Positions 33,261 to 42,984 are shown, counted from the first letter of the stretch. The stretch is DNA of 64,000 nucleotides from Saccharothrix carnea (GCF_003014735.1 NZ_PYAX01000025.1:21622-85621), one strand, 5' to 3'. The notes: generated from the sequence alone by a model not told the origin. Numbers and translations: made by a program.

Positions 33261-35717
33261 ATGGCCGGTCTGACCACCGAGCTGGCGCCGTACGCGATGG
33301 TGCGCGTGGCGGCACTGCCCCATCCCGCGCCACCGGCCGGCGCGGCGGGTTTCCGGGCGGCGATGGCCGCCGCGGTCGCCGCGCACGCCCGGGTCCGGGA
33401 GCTCGCGCCGCTGGTGGCCGACGCGCTGCACGACAGCGCGGCCGACCACCCGCCCGAGTTCCACCGGCGGGTCGTGCTGCCGCTGCGGCGCGACGTGCAC
33501 AACGACCGCGTGCCCCGCCCCGCGCTGCTGGCCGAGCTCGGGCGGCTGCCCGACCGGGTTCCGCTGGTGGCGCGGTGGCTGGCCGGGCGAGCCGCCCTCG
33601 ACACCGCCCTCGACGCGGCGCTGGCCGCGTGGCCGGACGCGCTGGCCGCCGAACGCGCCGTGCTCGCGCAGACGTGCCGGGCGGAGCCGCTGCGGCTGGC
33701 CGGGGTGGTGACCGGTGCCGACCTGCTGCACGGCCTGGCGCGCACGGCGGAGGGAGGCGGCACGCCCGATCGCAAGGCCCGCAAAGCGGAGGCCACGGTG
33801 CTGCGGTACGCGTTGCGCGCCACGGCCAAGACCAGCCCGCTGTCCTGGTACACCCACGTCGGGTGGGGCACTTGGGGCGATGGGCCGTTGCCACGCCAGG
33901 AACCGGTGTCGCACACGCAGGTGAACCGACTGCTGCTGACCCGGTTGACCACCGCCTTCCGCGACCGCCCGCACCGGCCCGCACCGGGCCTGCGCGAACA
34001 GGACGGCCGCCTGGTGTTCCGCCGGGACGTCCCGGTCGCCGCGCCGTCCGCCGCCCTGCCGTCACGGATCCACGCCACCCGCGAGGAGCAGGTGGACGTG
34101 GCGGTGACGGGTCCGCTGCGGTTCGTGGTGGCGACCGCACGGGCCGCCGGACCCGAGGGCATCACGCCCGGCGCGCTGGCCGACGCGCTCGCTGTCAAGC
34201 TGACCGCGCCGGACCCGGCCACCGCCGCCCGCGCCTATGTCGACCGGATGCTCGACATCGGCCTCCTGGTGCCCATCGAGCCAGTGCACCCCCAAGACCC
34301 GGACGCGCCGATGGCGCTCGCCGAGTGGCTGCGCGAGCACGGCGAGCACGACGTGGCGGACCGCCTGACCCGGCTGGCGACGACCACGGCCGCGTTCGCC
34401 GCCGCCGACCCGCCCGCCCGGGCCGCGGCCGCCACCGAGCTGGCCGAAGGCTGGCGCGACCTCGGCGAACGGGTCGGGGTCGAGCTGTCCGGGATCTCGC
34501 CGGTGCTGGAGGACGTGGTCCTGCCTGAGCCGGTACCGGTGCCCACCACGGGCACCGACACGGTGACCCGCTTGACCTCGCTGCTGGTCCTGTTCGACCA
34601 GCAGGTGCTGTTGCGCAGGCTGGTGCGCAACCGGTTCGTCGAGGCGGTCGGCCCCGGTGGCGTGGCCTCGCCGGCGGAGTGCGCGGTCTTCCTGTCCGGC
34701 GCCTGGCAGGACGCCACGAAGAACATCCGCGCGGTCACGGACCCGGAGATCCTCGCGCTGCTGGAGATCCGCGCGAAACTCGCGGCGGAGGCGGCGGCTC
34801 GGGAGGACGGCGTGCTGTCGGACGACCTGCTGGAGGAGGCGGCCCACCACGTGCCGGGCTGGCTGCGTCGGCCCGGTTCGTACTCGTTCTTCGGCCAGCC
34901 GACGCGGGACGGGCGGTTGGTGGTCAACCACGTCTACTCCGGCTTCGGCAAGTTCACCAGCCGGTTCCTGGGCCTGCTCCCCGGTGCGCGGGACCAGGTG
35001 GCCGCGCAGCTGCGGCGGGTGCTCGGCGCGCGGTTCGCGCAGTACCGCCCGGTGCTCGGGTTCAACGCCAACCTGCACCCGATGCTGGGCGGGCCCGAGA
35101 TCGGCGACGACCACCGGTGGGCCGACCTGCTGGCCGACGAGCTCCAGGTCCGGCACGACCCGGGCGCCGACGAGATCAGGGTGTTCCACCGCGACGAGCC
35201 GCTGGACGTGCTGTACCTGGGATTCCTGATACCGCTGGTGCTGCCCGACCGGCACATCCCGCTGTACTCGGACCTGGCGTGCGGCTGGATCCAGCTCGAC
35301 GCGCTGCGGTCGCGCGAGGAGGACGGCGGTGTGGTGGCGCGCGGCGGGCTGCGCTACCGCGACGTGGTGCTGGCCCGCCGCTCGTGGGACTTCCCCACGG
35401 CGCCGGAGCTGCCCGCCGAGGAATCGGTCGCACCCGCCGTCGCCCGGTTGCGCGCCCGGCACGGGCTGCCGGAGCACGTGTTCGCGGGCCCCCTCCTGCC
35501 GTCCGGGGCCGCCGATTTCCTGCAACGCGCGCTCACCTCGGCCAAGCCGCAGTACGTCGACCTCGGCAACGCCCTGCACCTGCGCTGCCTGCCCCGGCTG
35601 CTGGCCCGGTTCCCGGACGGGGCGCGGCTGACCGAGGCGCTGCCCGTGCCGGGGGCGCAGTCGCCCGGCGACCGGGTGCTCGAAGTGATCGCCGAAACGT
35701 ACTGGAGGGCCACATGA
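33261..35717 (+). CDS. LanB-type tRNA-dependent glutamylation enzyme (LazB/TbtB-like)
   Basis: The 818-residue protein matches the N-terminal (glutamylation) part of class I lanthipeptide dehydratases: 'HNDRVPRP' near residue 80, TSPLSWYTHVGWGTWG near 190, and PGSYSFFGQPTRDGRLVVNHVYSGFGKF-type sequence near 540 (read in two pieces). In split thiopeptide systems this enzyme uses glutamyl-tRNA to glutamylate Ser side chains for later elimination to dehydroalanine. The ATG at 33261 has GGAGGAA upstream, 76 bp after precursor 3. Its stop overlaps the next start (ATGA). Confidence 0.9.
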   Translation: MAGLTTELAPYAMVRVAALPHPAPPAGAAGFRAAMAAAVAAHARVRELAPLVADALHDSAADHPPEFHRRVVLPLRRDVHNDRVPRPALLAELGRLPDRVPLVARWLAGRAALDTALDAALAAWPDALAAERAVLAQTCRAEPLRLAGVVTGADLLHGLARTAEGGGTPDRKARKAEATVLRYALRATAKTSPLSWYTHVGWGTWGDGPLPRQEPVSHTQVNRLLLTRLTTAFRDRPHRPAPGLREQDGRLVFRRDVPVAAPSAALPSRIHATREEQVDVAVTGPLRFVVATARAAGPEGITPGALADALAVKLTAPDPATAARAYVDRMLDIGLLVPIEPVHPQDPDAPMALAEWLREHGEHDVADRLTRLATTTAAFAAADPPARAAAATELAEGWRDLGERVGVELSGISPVLEDVVLPEPVPVPTTGTDTVTRLTSLLVLFDQQVLLRRLVRNRFVEAVGPGGVASPAECAVFLSGAWQDATKNIRAVTDPEILALLEIRAKLAAEAAAREDGVLSDDLLEEAAHHVPGWLRRPGSYSFFGQPTRDGRLVVNHVYSGFGKFTSRFLGLLPGARDQVAAQLRRVLGARFAQYRPVLGFNANLHPMLGGPEIGDDHRWADLLADELQVRHDPGADEIRVFHRDEPLDVLYLGFLIPLVLPDRHIPLYSDLACGWIQLDALRSREEDGGVVARGGLRYRDVVLARRSWDFPTAPELPAEESVAPAVARLRARHGLPEHVFAGPLLPSGAADFLQRALTSAKPQYVDLGNALHLRCLPRLLARFPDGARLTEALPVPGAQSPGDRVLEVIAETYWRAT

Positions 35718-36790
35718 CCGATGTCGTCTGCTACTACTACGACCCGGTGAAGATCCCGTTGCTGCGCGACGCGGTGTTGCCCGCGCTCGCGGAAGCGCGG
35801 GCGGCGGGCGCCGAAGGGCACCTGGAGCGGCACTGGCTGCACGGCCCGCACGTCCGGGTGCGCATGGACGGTCCGGACGACGTCGTGCAGGCGGTGGCCG
35901 ACCGGCTGCGCGCCCACCTCGCCCAGCGTCCCTCCACAGTGGACATCACGGCCACCGAGCTGCTGGCGAGGTCGCGGCGCAACGGTGTCACCGAGCTGGT
36001 GCGGCCACCGTACGAGCCGATCCACCCGGACAACACGGTCGTCGTGGAGCCGACCGACACCACCTCGGTGCGCGAACTGCACGGCTCGGACGTGCTGGTG
36101 GACCTGCGCACCCGCACGTTGCGGCTGGGCGTGGCGGCGGTGCGGGAGGCCGTCGCCACGGACCGCACGTCGGCCGGGCGGGTCGAGCTGGCGTTGACCG
36201 CGATGGCGGCGCACGCGTCGCGGTACCCGGGCGGCCTGGTCACCGGCTACCACTCGTTCCTGTCCCACCTGGAGGACTTCCTGACGGTCAACGACCCGGA
36301 CGGCGTGCTGCGCGCCCGGTTCGAAGAGCTGTGGCGGCGCAACGCCGACAAGGCCGTGGCCACGGTGCGGGCCGTGCACGACGGCGCCCTCGACACCGAG
36401 TGGACGACGTGGACCGTGCGCAGCCGTGAGCTGATCGAAGAGGTCTACGACCGCGGTGAGCTGCCCACGGTGTACAACCAGAGCCACGGCGAGGTCGCGT
36501 TGGAACTGGGCGACGAGAAGGCGATCCGCCGCTGGCACCGGGACCACCGCACGGACTTCAGCGAGTACCACCGGGCGGTGCAGCGGGTGGACCTGGACCA
36601 CCCGCTGTTCCAGCGCCCGGTCACGGTCTACCGGTTCGGCACGAACATGCTCTACCAGCTGCTGGTCGTGTGCGACGTGACGCCGGTCGAGCGCTACCTG
36701 GCGGCGAAGCTGCTGGCCGAGGCGGCGCAGCGCATCACCGGCGTCACGTGGTCGACGCAGCTCGCGGAGCTGTCCGAGGTCGGCCGGTGA
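35714..36790 (+). CDS. Thiopeptide pyridine synthase (LazC/TbtD-like)
   Basis: The 358-residue protein belongs to the 'thiopeptide-type bacteriocin biosynthesis' (LanB C-terminal-like) family: YYYDPVKIPLLRDAVLPAL at the N-terminus and HWLHGPHVRVRM near residue 38. Because a second family member fused to a dehydrogenase (LazF-like) is present downstream, this stand-alone copy best fits the formal [4+2] cycloaddition enzyme that joins two dehydroalanines into the pyridine and releases the leader. The gene overlaps its neighbours by four bases on both sides. Confidence 0.82.
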   Translation: MTDVVCYYYDPVKIPLLRDAVLPALAEARAAGAEGHLERHWLHGPHVRVRMDGPDDVVQAVADRLRAHLAQRPSTVDITATELLARSRRNGVTELVRPPYEPIHPDNTVVVEPTDTTSVRELHGSDVLVDLRTRTLRLGVAAVREAVATDRTSAGRVELALTAMAAHASRYPGGLVTGYHSFLSHLEDFLTVNDPDGVLRARFEELWRRNADKAVATVRAVHDGALDTEWTTWTVRSRELIEEVYDRGELPTVYNQSHGEVALELGDEKAIRRWHRDHRTDFSEYHRAVQRVDLDHPLFQRPVTVYRFGTNMLYQLLVVCDVTPVERYLAAKLLAEAAQRITGVTWSTQLAELSEVGR

Positions 36791-38499
36791 GCGGGGAGCT
36801 GCTGCGCCTGCGCCCGATCGCGCACGCCAGCCCGACCGACACCGGCCTGCACGTGCGGGGCTGGGCGTCCAGCTTCAGCCTCGACGGCGGCAAGGGCCTG
36901 TGGACGCTCTGGCAGCGGCTGGCCGGTCCGTTGACCACAGGTGTGCCACCGGAGCAGCTGACCGTGCCGGAGCACGCGCCACCCGCGGTGGCGGCGGCGC
37001 TGGAGCTGATCATCGGTCAGCTGCACGAGCACGACCTGTTGGTCCGGGTGCCCGCCTCCTGGGACGCGGACGGTCCGCCCGAGCACATCGCGCGGTGGCT
37101 GGAGTCGGTCGCGGAGAAGCCGGCGCGGGCGTGGGAGCTGTTGTGCGAGGGCACGGTGGCTGTCGTCGGGTCCGGGGCCCTGGCGGCGGGTGCGCACCGG
37201 GCGTTGACGGCCACCGGTTTGGCGGTGCCCCCGGTCGAACCGGGGCCTGGCCTGCTGTTGGTGTGCGGCGGGCATGCGGTGGCTGCCGGGTGTGCGGCCG
37301 ACGTGGGGTTCGTCGTCGCGCCCGGCAAGCGTGGGGATGTGCTGGCCGACGCCGAGGCCGTCGCCCACCGCTTGGACGGGTCGGCGGGTGAGCCGCCGGA
37401 GGTGTTGGCGGTACTGGTCGGCTCGGCCGCCGCACACCGGTTGGTGTGCGCGGTCGCCGAGCTGCCCGACCCGGCTCGGGAGGTGGTGAACATGTGGCGC
37501 GACTCGGTGCCTCCCGGTCCGGTGCACCAACCGGTGTTCGTCGCGCGGACGGACCCGTTGCGGGGGGAGTACCACCCGTGGCTCTCGGCGGTGCGCCCGG
37601 TGTCGCCCGATGGTCGGGTCGTCGAGGTGTTGGGGGATGCCGAGCTCGGGCCGGTGCCCGCACCGGAAACCGAGGACCTGCCCCAGCTTCCGGTGAAGCT
37701 GGCGAGGTCCGGTGACGCGGTCGGCTTCGGCACCACCGAGCAGTCCGCCCGCCTGGACGCCATGCTCCGCGCCGCACACCGGCTCGCCCCGGACACCGCG
37801 GTGGTCGGCGCGGACCGGGTCCACGCCCTCGGCCTGGCGTTGCGGACCGCCGCCCGGTCGCTGCCGGGCACACCGGTCGAGCCGGACACCTGGCAGACGG
37901 ACCCGACCGCACGGCGGTGGTGGAAGGCCGTGGTCCTGCGGTTCGCGCTGCCCGCCGAGGTGGAGGTGGAGCGGCTCGGTGACGAGGTGGTCCGGGCCGT
38001 GGTGCGGTCGGGGGGTGTCGAGCTGTCCTGGGCGATCGAGGCGAGTGCCGCCGATGCGGTGGCCTTCGCGGCGATGGCGGCGGCGGGCCGGGCCCAGGCA
38101 GGGGAGGCCCGACCGGCTGCTGCGCGGGTGGGCGCTCCGGCGGCGGACCGAGCGGATGTGGGTGGCGCGGTGGCGGCTGCCGCGGTGGCGGCCGAGGCGC
38201 GGGCCGGTGGCGCGAAGGTGACGGCGGGCCTGGCGCGGGGTGGCGCGGTGGCGGGTCGTGCCGAGGTGGAGCCGGTCGTGTTGTCCGGTGCGTTTCCGGT
38301 GGAGGAGCCGAACACCGCCGGCGTCCCCTGGACCGAACGAGCCTGGTACTGGCCGTACGGGTTGCGTGACGGGGAGGAGGCGCTGCAAAGCCGGTTGCAG
38401 CAGCTCCTGGGCATGACCGAGGTCAAGCAGGTGGCGTTGGGACCGGTGTTGCAAGCCGCCGGGCTGGTCGCGTTCGCGGTTCCGGAGGTGGGTCGGTGA
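36787..38499 (+). CDS. Ocin-ThiF/leader-binding cyclodehydratase partner (LazD/TbtF-like)
   Basis: The 570-residue protein starts at GTG 36787, overlapping the upstream stop. It resembles ThiF-like 'TOMM precursor leader peptide-binding' proteins, which bind the leader through an N-terminal recognition element and present it to YcaO. Visible features are VAVVGSGALAAGAHRALTATG (nucleotide-fold relic, about 125) and a C-terminal segment ending TERAWYWPYGLRDGEEALQ-like. Residues about 430-500 form a long Ala/Gly/Arg low-complexity stretch (AAAVAAEARAGG), which looks like a flexible insertion. The Cys ligands of an active E1 enzyme are not evident. Confidence 0.82.
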   Translation: MSGELLRLRPIAHASPTDTGLHVRGWASSFSLDGGKGLWTLWQRLAGPLTTGVPPEQLTVPEHAPPAVAAALELIIGQLHEHDLLVRVPASWDADGPPEHIARWLESVAEKPARAWELLCEGTVAVVGSGALAAGAHRALTATGLAVPPVEPGPGLLLVCGGHAVAAGCAADVGFVVAPGKRGDVLADAEAVAHRLDGSAGEPPEVLAVLVGSAAAHRLVCAVAELPDPAREVVNMWRDSVPPGPVHQPVFVARTDPLRGEYHPWLSAVRPVSPDGRVVEVLGDAELGPVPAPETEDLPQLPVKLARSGDAVGFGTTEQSARLDAMLRAAHRLAPDTAVVGADRVHALGLALRTAARSLPGTPVEPDTWQTDPTARRWWKAVVLRFALPAEVEVERLGDEVVRAVVRSGGVELSWAIEASAADAVAFAAMAAAGRAQAGEARPAAARVGAPAADRADVGGAVAAAAVAAEARAGGAKVTAGLARGGAVAGRAEVEPVVLSGAFPVEEPNTAGVPWTERAWYWPYGLRDGEEALQSRLQQLLGMTEVKQVALGPVLQAAGLVAFAVPEVGR

Positions 38500-40205
38500 G
38501 CGTGGTGGAGTTGACCGGCTACACCATCGGCGACCTGGCGCGCGTCGGTACGGACGCGGTGGTGTTGCCGATCCGGCACGATGGCGCGTTGACGCTGCTC
38601 GGCCCCGTCGTCGGAGGCGGTGGGCCGGGCGTGTGCCTGGTGTGCGCGGAGGACACCCGGTTGGCCGCGCAGAGCACCGCCGTGCCGCGCCGCGACGAGG
38701 ACCTGCGGCTGGGTGGCGTGCCGTCCCCGGTCCACGGTCCACTGATCGCCGCCCTGACCGACCGCGTGCTGGCCGACCCGGACGCGTACCGGGACCGCGT
38801 GCTGGCCGTGCGGACCGACCTGAGCACCGTGAGCGAGCACCGGGTACGCCCCCGCCCCGACGGCTGCCCGGTGTGCGCGCCGCTGCCCGACGACACCGCC
38901 GAATCCGCCGCGGTCGTCCGCGAACCCGTGCCCGTAGCACCGGGAACGCTGCGCGGGGTGAACCCGCTGACGGACGGTGACGCGCTGTTCGACGCACTGG
39001 TGGACCAGCGGCACGGTCCTGTGGTGGGACTGTCCCACATCGGTGATCTGTCACTGCCCGCCGTCAGCGCGCGGATCGTGACCGATGGTGAGGGCGTGCA
39101 GGCGGGCTTCGGCCGGACCGGGACGTTCGCGGCGTCCGAGCGGGTGGCGTTGTTCGAGTCGGTGGAACGGCTCGCCGGCCTGCGTCCGCGGCGCACCAGG
39201 ACCGTGCTGGAGGCGTCGTTCGCCGAGCTGGGCCCGGACCGGGCGGTCGAGCCGACCCGTCTCGGCCTGCCGGACATGCCGTCGCCGCACGTGGTTCCCT
39301 ACACCCCGGACGCACGCACGCGCTGGGTGCACGGGTGGTCCTACCCGAGAAGCACCGCCGTCGCGGTGCCCGAGCACGTCGTCTACTGGGGCCGCACACC
39401 CGGACCGCGGTTCGTCAGCGAGACGTCCAACGGCTGCGGCACCGGCAACAGCCTCACCGAAGCCGTGCTGTACGGGCTGTTCGAGGTCGCCGAACGGGAC
39501 GCGTTCCTGATGGCCTGGTACCAGCGGACGCCGTTGCCCAGCCTCGAAGTGCGCGACGAGCTGACGACGCACCTGTCCGACCGGCTGGAGCAGCTGGGCT
39601 ACCGGCTGGAGTGCTACGACGCGACCAACGACCTGGCGGTGCCCGCGGTGCTGACCATGGCCCGCTACACCGGCACCGATTCGGCCGCGCCACGGGTGTT
39701 CTTCGCCGCGGGCGCGGGCGCGGACCCGGACGCCGCGCTGCGGTCGGCGGCGGTGGAGGTGGCGGTGGACGTCGAGTCGGCGGCCAAGCGCGCCCGCACC
39801 GACCCGGCGGAGCACGACCGGGAACGGCTGCTGGGGCTGCTGCGCGAACCGGAGCTGATCCGCACCATGGAGGACCACGTCGCGGTCAACGGCCTGCCCG
39901 AGGCCGCGGACCGCCACGACTTCCTGCGCCCGACCGACCCGGTGCCGCCGACCCGACCGGACGTGCCGCTGGACGACCTGGACGCGCTGCTGGAGCACTA
40001 CGTGACCGCGTGGGCCGCGTTGGACCTGGAGGTGATCGCGGTGGACCTGACCGATCCGGTGGAGCGCGACCGGCTCGGCCTGCACTCGGCGAAGGTCATC
40101 GTGCCGGGCACCCTGCCGATGACGTTCGGCGAGCGCAACCGCCGCACCCACGGCATACCCCGGCTGCGCCCGACCGGTCCGCTGCTGCCCCACCCGTTCC
40201 CGTGA
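38496..40205 (+). CDS. YcaO azoline-forming cyclodehydratase (LazE/TbtG-like)
   Basis: The 569-residue protein has the ATP-binding YcaO motifs, notably SNGCGTGNSLTEAVLYG followed by LFEVAERDAF (about 310-335). It ends in the proline-rich LLPHPFP, like the PxPxP terminus of TOMM YcaO proteins. An N-terminal extension with Cys pairs (CLVC, CPVC) may bind zinc. It phosphorylates the backbone amide to convert Cys (and perhaps Ser) into azolines with help from the Ocin-ThiF protein. It starts with GTG overlapping the upstream stop. Confidence 0.92.
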   Translation: MSVVELTGYTIGDLARVGTDAVVLPIRHDGALTLLGPVVGGGGPGVCLVCAEDTRLAAQSTAVPRRDEDLRLGGVPSPVHGPLIAALTDRVLADPDAYRDRVLAVRTDLSTVSEHRVRPRPDGCPVCAPLPDDTAESAAVVREPVPVAPGTLRGVNPLTDGDALFDALVDQRHGPVVGLSHIGDLSLPAVSARIVTDGEGVQAGFGRTGTFAASERVALFESVERLAGLRPRRTRTVLEASFAELGPDRAVEPTRLGLPDMPSPHVVPYTPDARTRWVHGWSYPRSTAVAVPEHVVYWGRTPGPRFVSETSNGCGTGNSLTEAVLYGLFEVAERDAFLMAWYQRTPLPSLEVRDELTTHLSDRLEQLGYRLECYDATNDLAVPAVLTMARYTGTDSAAPRVFFAAGAGADPDAALRSAAVEVAVDVESAAKRARTDPAEHDRERLLGLLREPELIRTMEDHVAVNGLPEAADRHDFLRPTDPVPPTRPDVPLDDLDALLEHYVTAWAALDLEVIAVDLTDPVERDRLGLHSAKVIVPGTLPMTFGERNRRTHGIPRLRPTGPLLPHPFP

Positions 40206-41290
40206 CCGCCGCCGACGCGCTGGCCACGGCCTACCGGCACGGTCCCGGTCGGGTCATCGGGAAAGGCCCGACACCACGCCTGCCACCTCCCGCGCCGGCG
40301 ACCCGGGTCCCGCTGACCGACCTGGCGGCCGGAGGTCGGTTCGGGGCGGCGCTGGCGCACCTGCTGACGGACGTGGCCACGCCGAGGCGGTGGGAGCCAT
40401 GGAACCAGTACAACGACCACCGCGCCTACCCGTCCGCCCGGTCGGCGTTCCCGGTGGACGTGGTGCTGGTCGCGGACGGCGGTGCGTGGCCGCTGGACCC
40501 GGTGCGCCGGGCGCTCGTCGGCGGCGCGCCCGCACGGCTGGGCTCGTCCGTCCGGCTCGACCTCGTGCGCCGTCGTGAGCGGTTCTCGACGGGGTACGGC
40601 GAGTTCGCCGACGTGCTGGTCGAACTGGAGGTCGGGCACCTCATCGCGGCGCTGGCGGACCACGCGGCACAACTGGGCCTGCGGGCGCAGGTGGGTGGCG
40701 ACGGCCTGGTGGTGTCCTCGGACCGCGAGACCGGAGAGCCGGGGCCGCGCCCGCCGGTGCGCAGCAGCGGGTTCGGACCGCGCGGCGTCTCCGCCGATCC
40801 CCGGCCGCTGCCCGCGTCGGCGTTCCACGCGGTGGCCACCGCCCTCCCGCGACCCGCGAACCTGCGGCACCGGCTGGCCGTGCACAACGTCGTGGGCGTG
40901 CCGGACGGGTGGTACGACGGGCCGCGACTGATCGCGGAAGGGCCCGCGATGGACCAGGTCCGGGCCACCTACGGACACGCGCCGAACATCGTGGACGTCG
41001 GCAGCGCGAACCTGGCGCTGGTGATCACCGGTGACCCGGCGGACGCCGTGGCCGCCGAAGGACCCGATGGCTACCGCGGGCTGCTCCGGGCCGCCGGCGC
41101 CTGCGCCCAACGCGTCTGCGCGGCCACCGCCGAGGCCGGCCTGTTCTGCCGCCCGGTGCGCAGCGTCCACGACGAGGACCTGGAGGCGCTGGTCCGCGCC
41201 CCGGCCGGGCACACCGTGCTCTACCTGCTGGTCGCGGGCCGTCCACGCGCGACCGGGTTCACCTACGACCTGACCCCGCTGGAGGCGTGA
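40202..41290 (+). CDS. Nitroreductase-fold dehydrogenase-like protein
   Basis: The 362-residue protein starts at GTG 40202 and overlaps YcaO. The segment 'YNDHRAYPSARSAFPVDVVL' corresponds to the 'RPSGGALYPxxVYLV' flavin-binding signature of SagB/TbtE-type azoline dehydrogenases. Later parts (IAALADHAAQLGLRAQVGG, TGFTYDLTPLEA) fit the same fold. The canonical Gly-Gly-Ala is altered, so flavin binding is uncertain. A second dehydrogenase domain is present in the next gene. This one may be a partner subunit, a specialised oxidase, or a structural homologue without activity. Confidence 0.68.
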   Translation: MTAADALATAYRHGPGRVIGKGPTPRLPPPAPATRVPLTDLAAGGRFGAALAHLLTDVATPRRWEPWNQYNDHRAYPSARSAFPVDVVLVADGGAWPLDPVRRALVGGAPARLGSSVRLDLVRRRERFSTGYGEFADVLVELEVGHLIAALADHAAQLGLRAQVGGDGLVVSSDRETGEPGPRPPVRSSGFGPRGVSADPRPLPASAFHAVATALPRPANLRHRLAVHNVVGVPDGWYDGPRLIAEGPAMDQVRATYGHAPNIVDVGSANLALVITGDPADAVAAEGPDGYRGLLRAAGACAQRVCAATAEAGLFCRPVRSVHDEDLEALVRAPAGHTVLYLLVAGRPRATGFTYDLTPLEA

Positions 41291-41291
41291 C

Positions 41292-42941
41292 ATGACGTGG
41301 ACCGGGCTGCACGTGCGGTTGTCGTGGCAGGTCGAGCACGTCGACGCGTTCATCACCGACGTGCTCGCGCCCGTGATGGCCGAACACCGCGCCGCGGGCC
41401 GGATCGCCGACTGGTTCTTCATCCGCTACTGGCACACCGGCCCGCACCTGCGCATCCGGCTGCGTGACGCGGCCGGGCACGCGGACCTGATCGCCGAGCA
41501 GCTGAGGGACGCGGTCGCGGCGGCGGACCACCCGGAACTGGAGCTGGACCCGGACGGCTACTACGACTCGGTCGGCACGGGACGCGACACCTGGCTGCCG
41601 CACGGCGATGTGCGGGAAGTGCCCTACGAACCGGAGGTGACGCGTTACGGCGGCCCGGACGCGCTGCCGGTCGCCGAGGAGGTGTTCTGCCGCAGCACGG
41701 ACGTCGTGGTGGCGGTGCTGCGCGCGGCCCGCACACCCCAGGCCAAGCTCAGCGCCGCCGTGGAACTGGTGATGGCCACGACCACCGCGCTGGGCCTGGA
41801 CCGCCCGGCGGCGGCCGCGTGGTTGCGCGGCATGGGCGCGGCATGGCGGCTGCGCTACGAGCCGGCCACCGCGCCGACGATGTCGTCCCACGTGGCCGCG
41901 CACCGGCTGCACGCCACGCGTGCGGCGCGCCTGAGCGCTCGCTGGGAACACCTGGAGTCCGCGCCGACCGGTGCGGTGGCGTACTGGATGCGGCAGGTGC
42001 GCACCGACCTGCCGCGGCACGTCTGGGCCTCCCAGCTGCACATGCTGCTCAACCGGCTCGGCATCGCCCCGGACGAGGAACGCACGCTGTGCTGGCTGGT
42101 CGCGGCGACCGCGCTCGCGCCGACCGGCGTAGCGGACTTCCACGCTGACGGCGGTGACGCGTTCGACCGCCGGTACCTGGAGGCCAGCAAGTACCGCCCG
42201 CACGCCGACGAGCAACTGCCGCGCAAGGACGGCAGCGCCCGCGAACGGCCGGCGCTGCTCCCGTGGCAGCGGGTGGTGCGGCTGCCGGACCCGCCGGAGC
42301 CGACGACGTCGTTGGTGTCGGCACTGCGGAGCAGGCGCACCGGCCGGGGCGACCAGCTGCGGGGACCGCTGGACGCCACGCGGTTGGCGGCCTTGCTGTG
42401 GGCCGCCCACGGCAGCACGTCGGACGGCAGGCGGCCGTACCCCAGCGCCGGCGCCCTCTACACCGCACGACTGCGGCTGCTCGCCCTGTCCGTCGACGGC
42501 CTGGTACCGGGCGTCTACGACGTGGACGAGGTCAACCGGCAGTTGGTCACGGTGACACCCGCACCGGAGATCGGCGACGTGGAGGCGACGTCGAGCTGGT
42601 TCGGCGAGGGCGCCGCGCTCGCCGGAGGCGTGGACATCGCCACCACGCCGGCGCTGCTCGGCCTCTACGTGCGGATCGGCGAGCTGCGCCGCGACTACGG
42701 GCTGCGGGCGGTGCGGCTCGGCTTCACCGAGGCCGGCCACCTCGCGCAGAACCTCACCCTGGTCGCGGCCGGCCTGTCGTTGTCGATGGGTGTCCTCGGC
42801 GGTTTCTACGACGACCTGGCACACGACCTGTTCAGCCTGGACGGCGTGGACGACACCCTGGTCTACCTGATGCCCGTGGGTTCCGCGGACCGTTGCGCTG
42901 TCCGGCCGACGCCGCCGCAGGCGCACGGGGACTATCGTTGA
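41292..42941 (+). CDS. Glutamate-elimination / azoline dehydrogenase fusion (LazF-like)
   Basis: The 549-residue protein combines two enzymes. Residues about 1-290 form a LanB C-terminal-like elimination domain (LHVRLSWQVEHVDAFI, WFFIRYWHTGPHLRIRL) that removes glutamate to give dehydroalanine. Residues about 320-535 form an FMN-dependent SagB-type dehydrogenase (TSLVSALRSRRTGRG, RRPYPSAGALYTARLRLL) that oxidises azolines to azoles. This same fusion is known from LazF of the lactazole pathway, which makes the assignment strong. It is the last gene of the tightly linked biosynthetic run. Confidence 0.9.
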   Translation: MTWTGLHVRLSWQVEHVDAFITDVLAPVMAEHRAAGRIADWFFIRYWHTGPHLRIRLRDAAGHADLIAEQLRDAVAAADHPELELDPDGYYDSVGTGRDTWLPHGDVREVPYEPEVTRYGGPDALPVAEEVFCRSTDVVVAVLRAARTPQAKLSAAVELVMATTTALGLDRPAAAAWLRGMGAAWRLRYEPATAPTMSSHVAAHRLHATRAARLSARWEHLESAPTGAVAYWMRQVRTDLPRHVWASQLHMLLNRLGIAPDEERTLCWLVAATALAPTGVADFHADGGDAFDRRYLEASKYRPHADEQLPRKDGSARERPALLPWQRVVRLPDPPEPTTSLVSALRSRRTGRGDQLRGPLDATRLAALLWAAHGSTSDGRRPYPSAGALYTARLRLLALSVDGLVPGVYDVDEVNRQLVTVTPAPEIGDVEATSSWFGEGAALAGGVDIATTPALLGLYVRIGELRRDYGLRAVRLGFTEAGHLAQNLTLVAAGLSLSMGVLGGFYDDLAHDLFSLDGVDDTLVYLMPVGSADRCAVRPTPPQAHGDYR

Positions 42942-42984
42942 TCGATCCAGTACCACTTCAGGACATCCTCGCAACGGAGCGATC

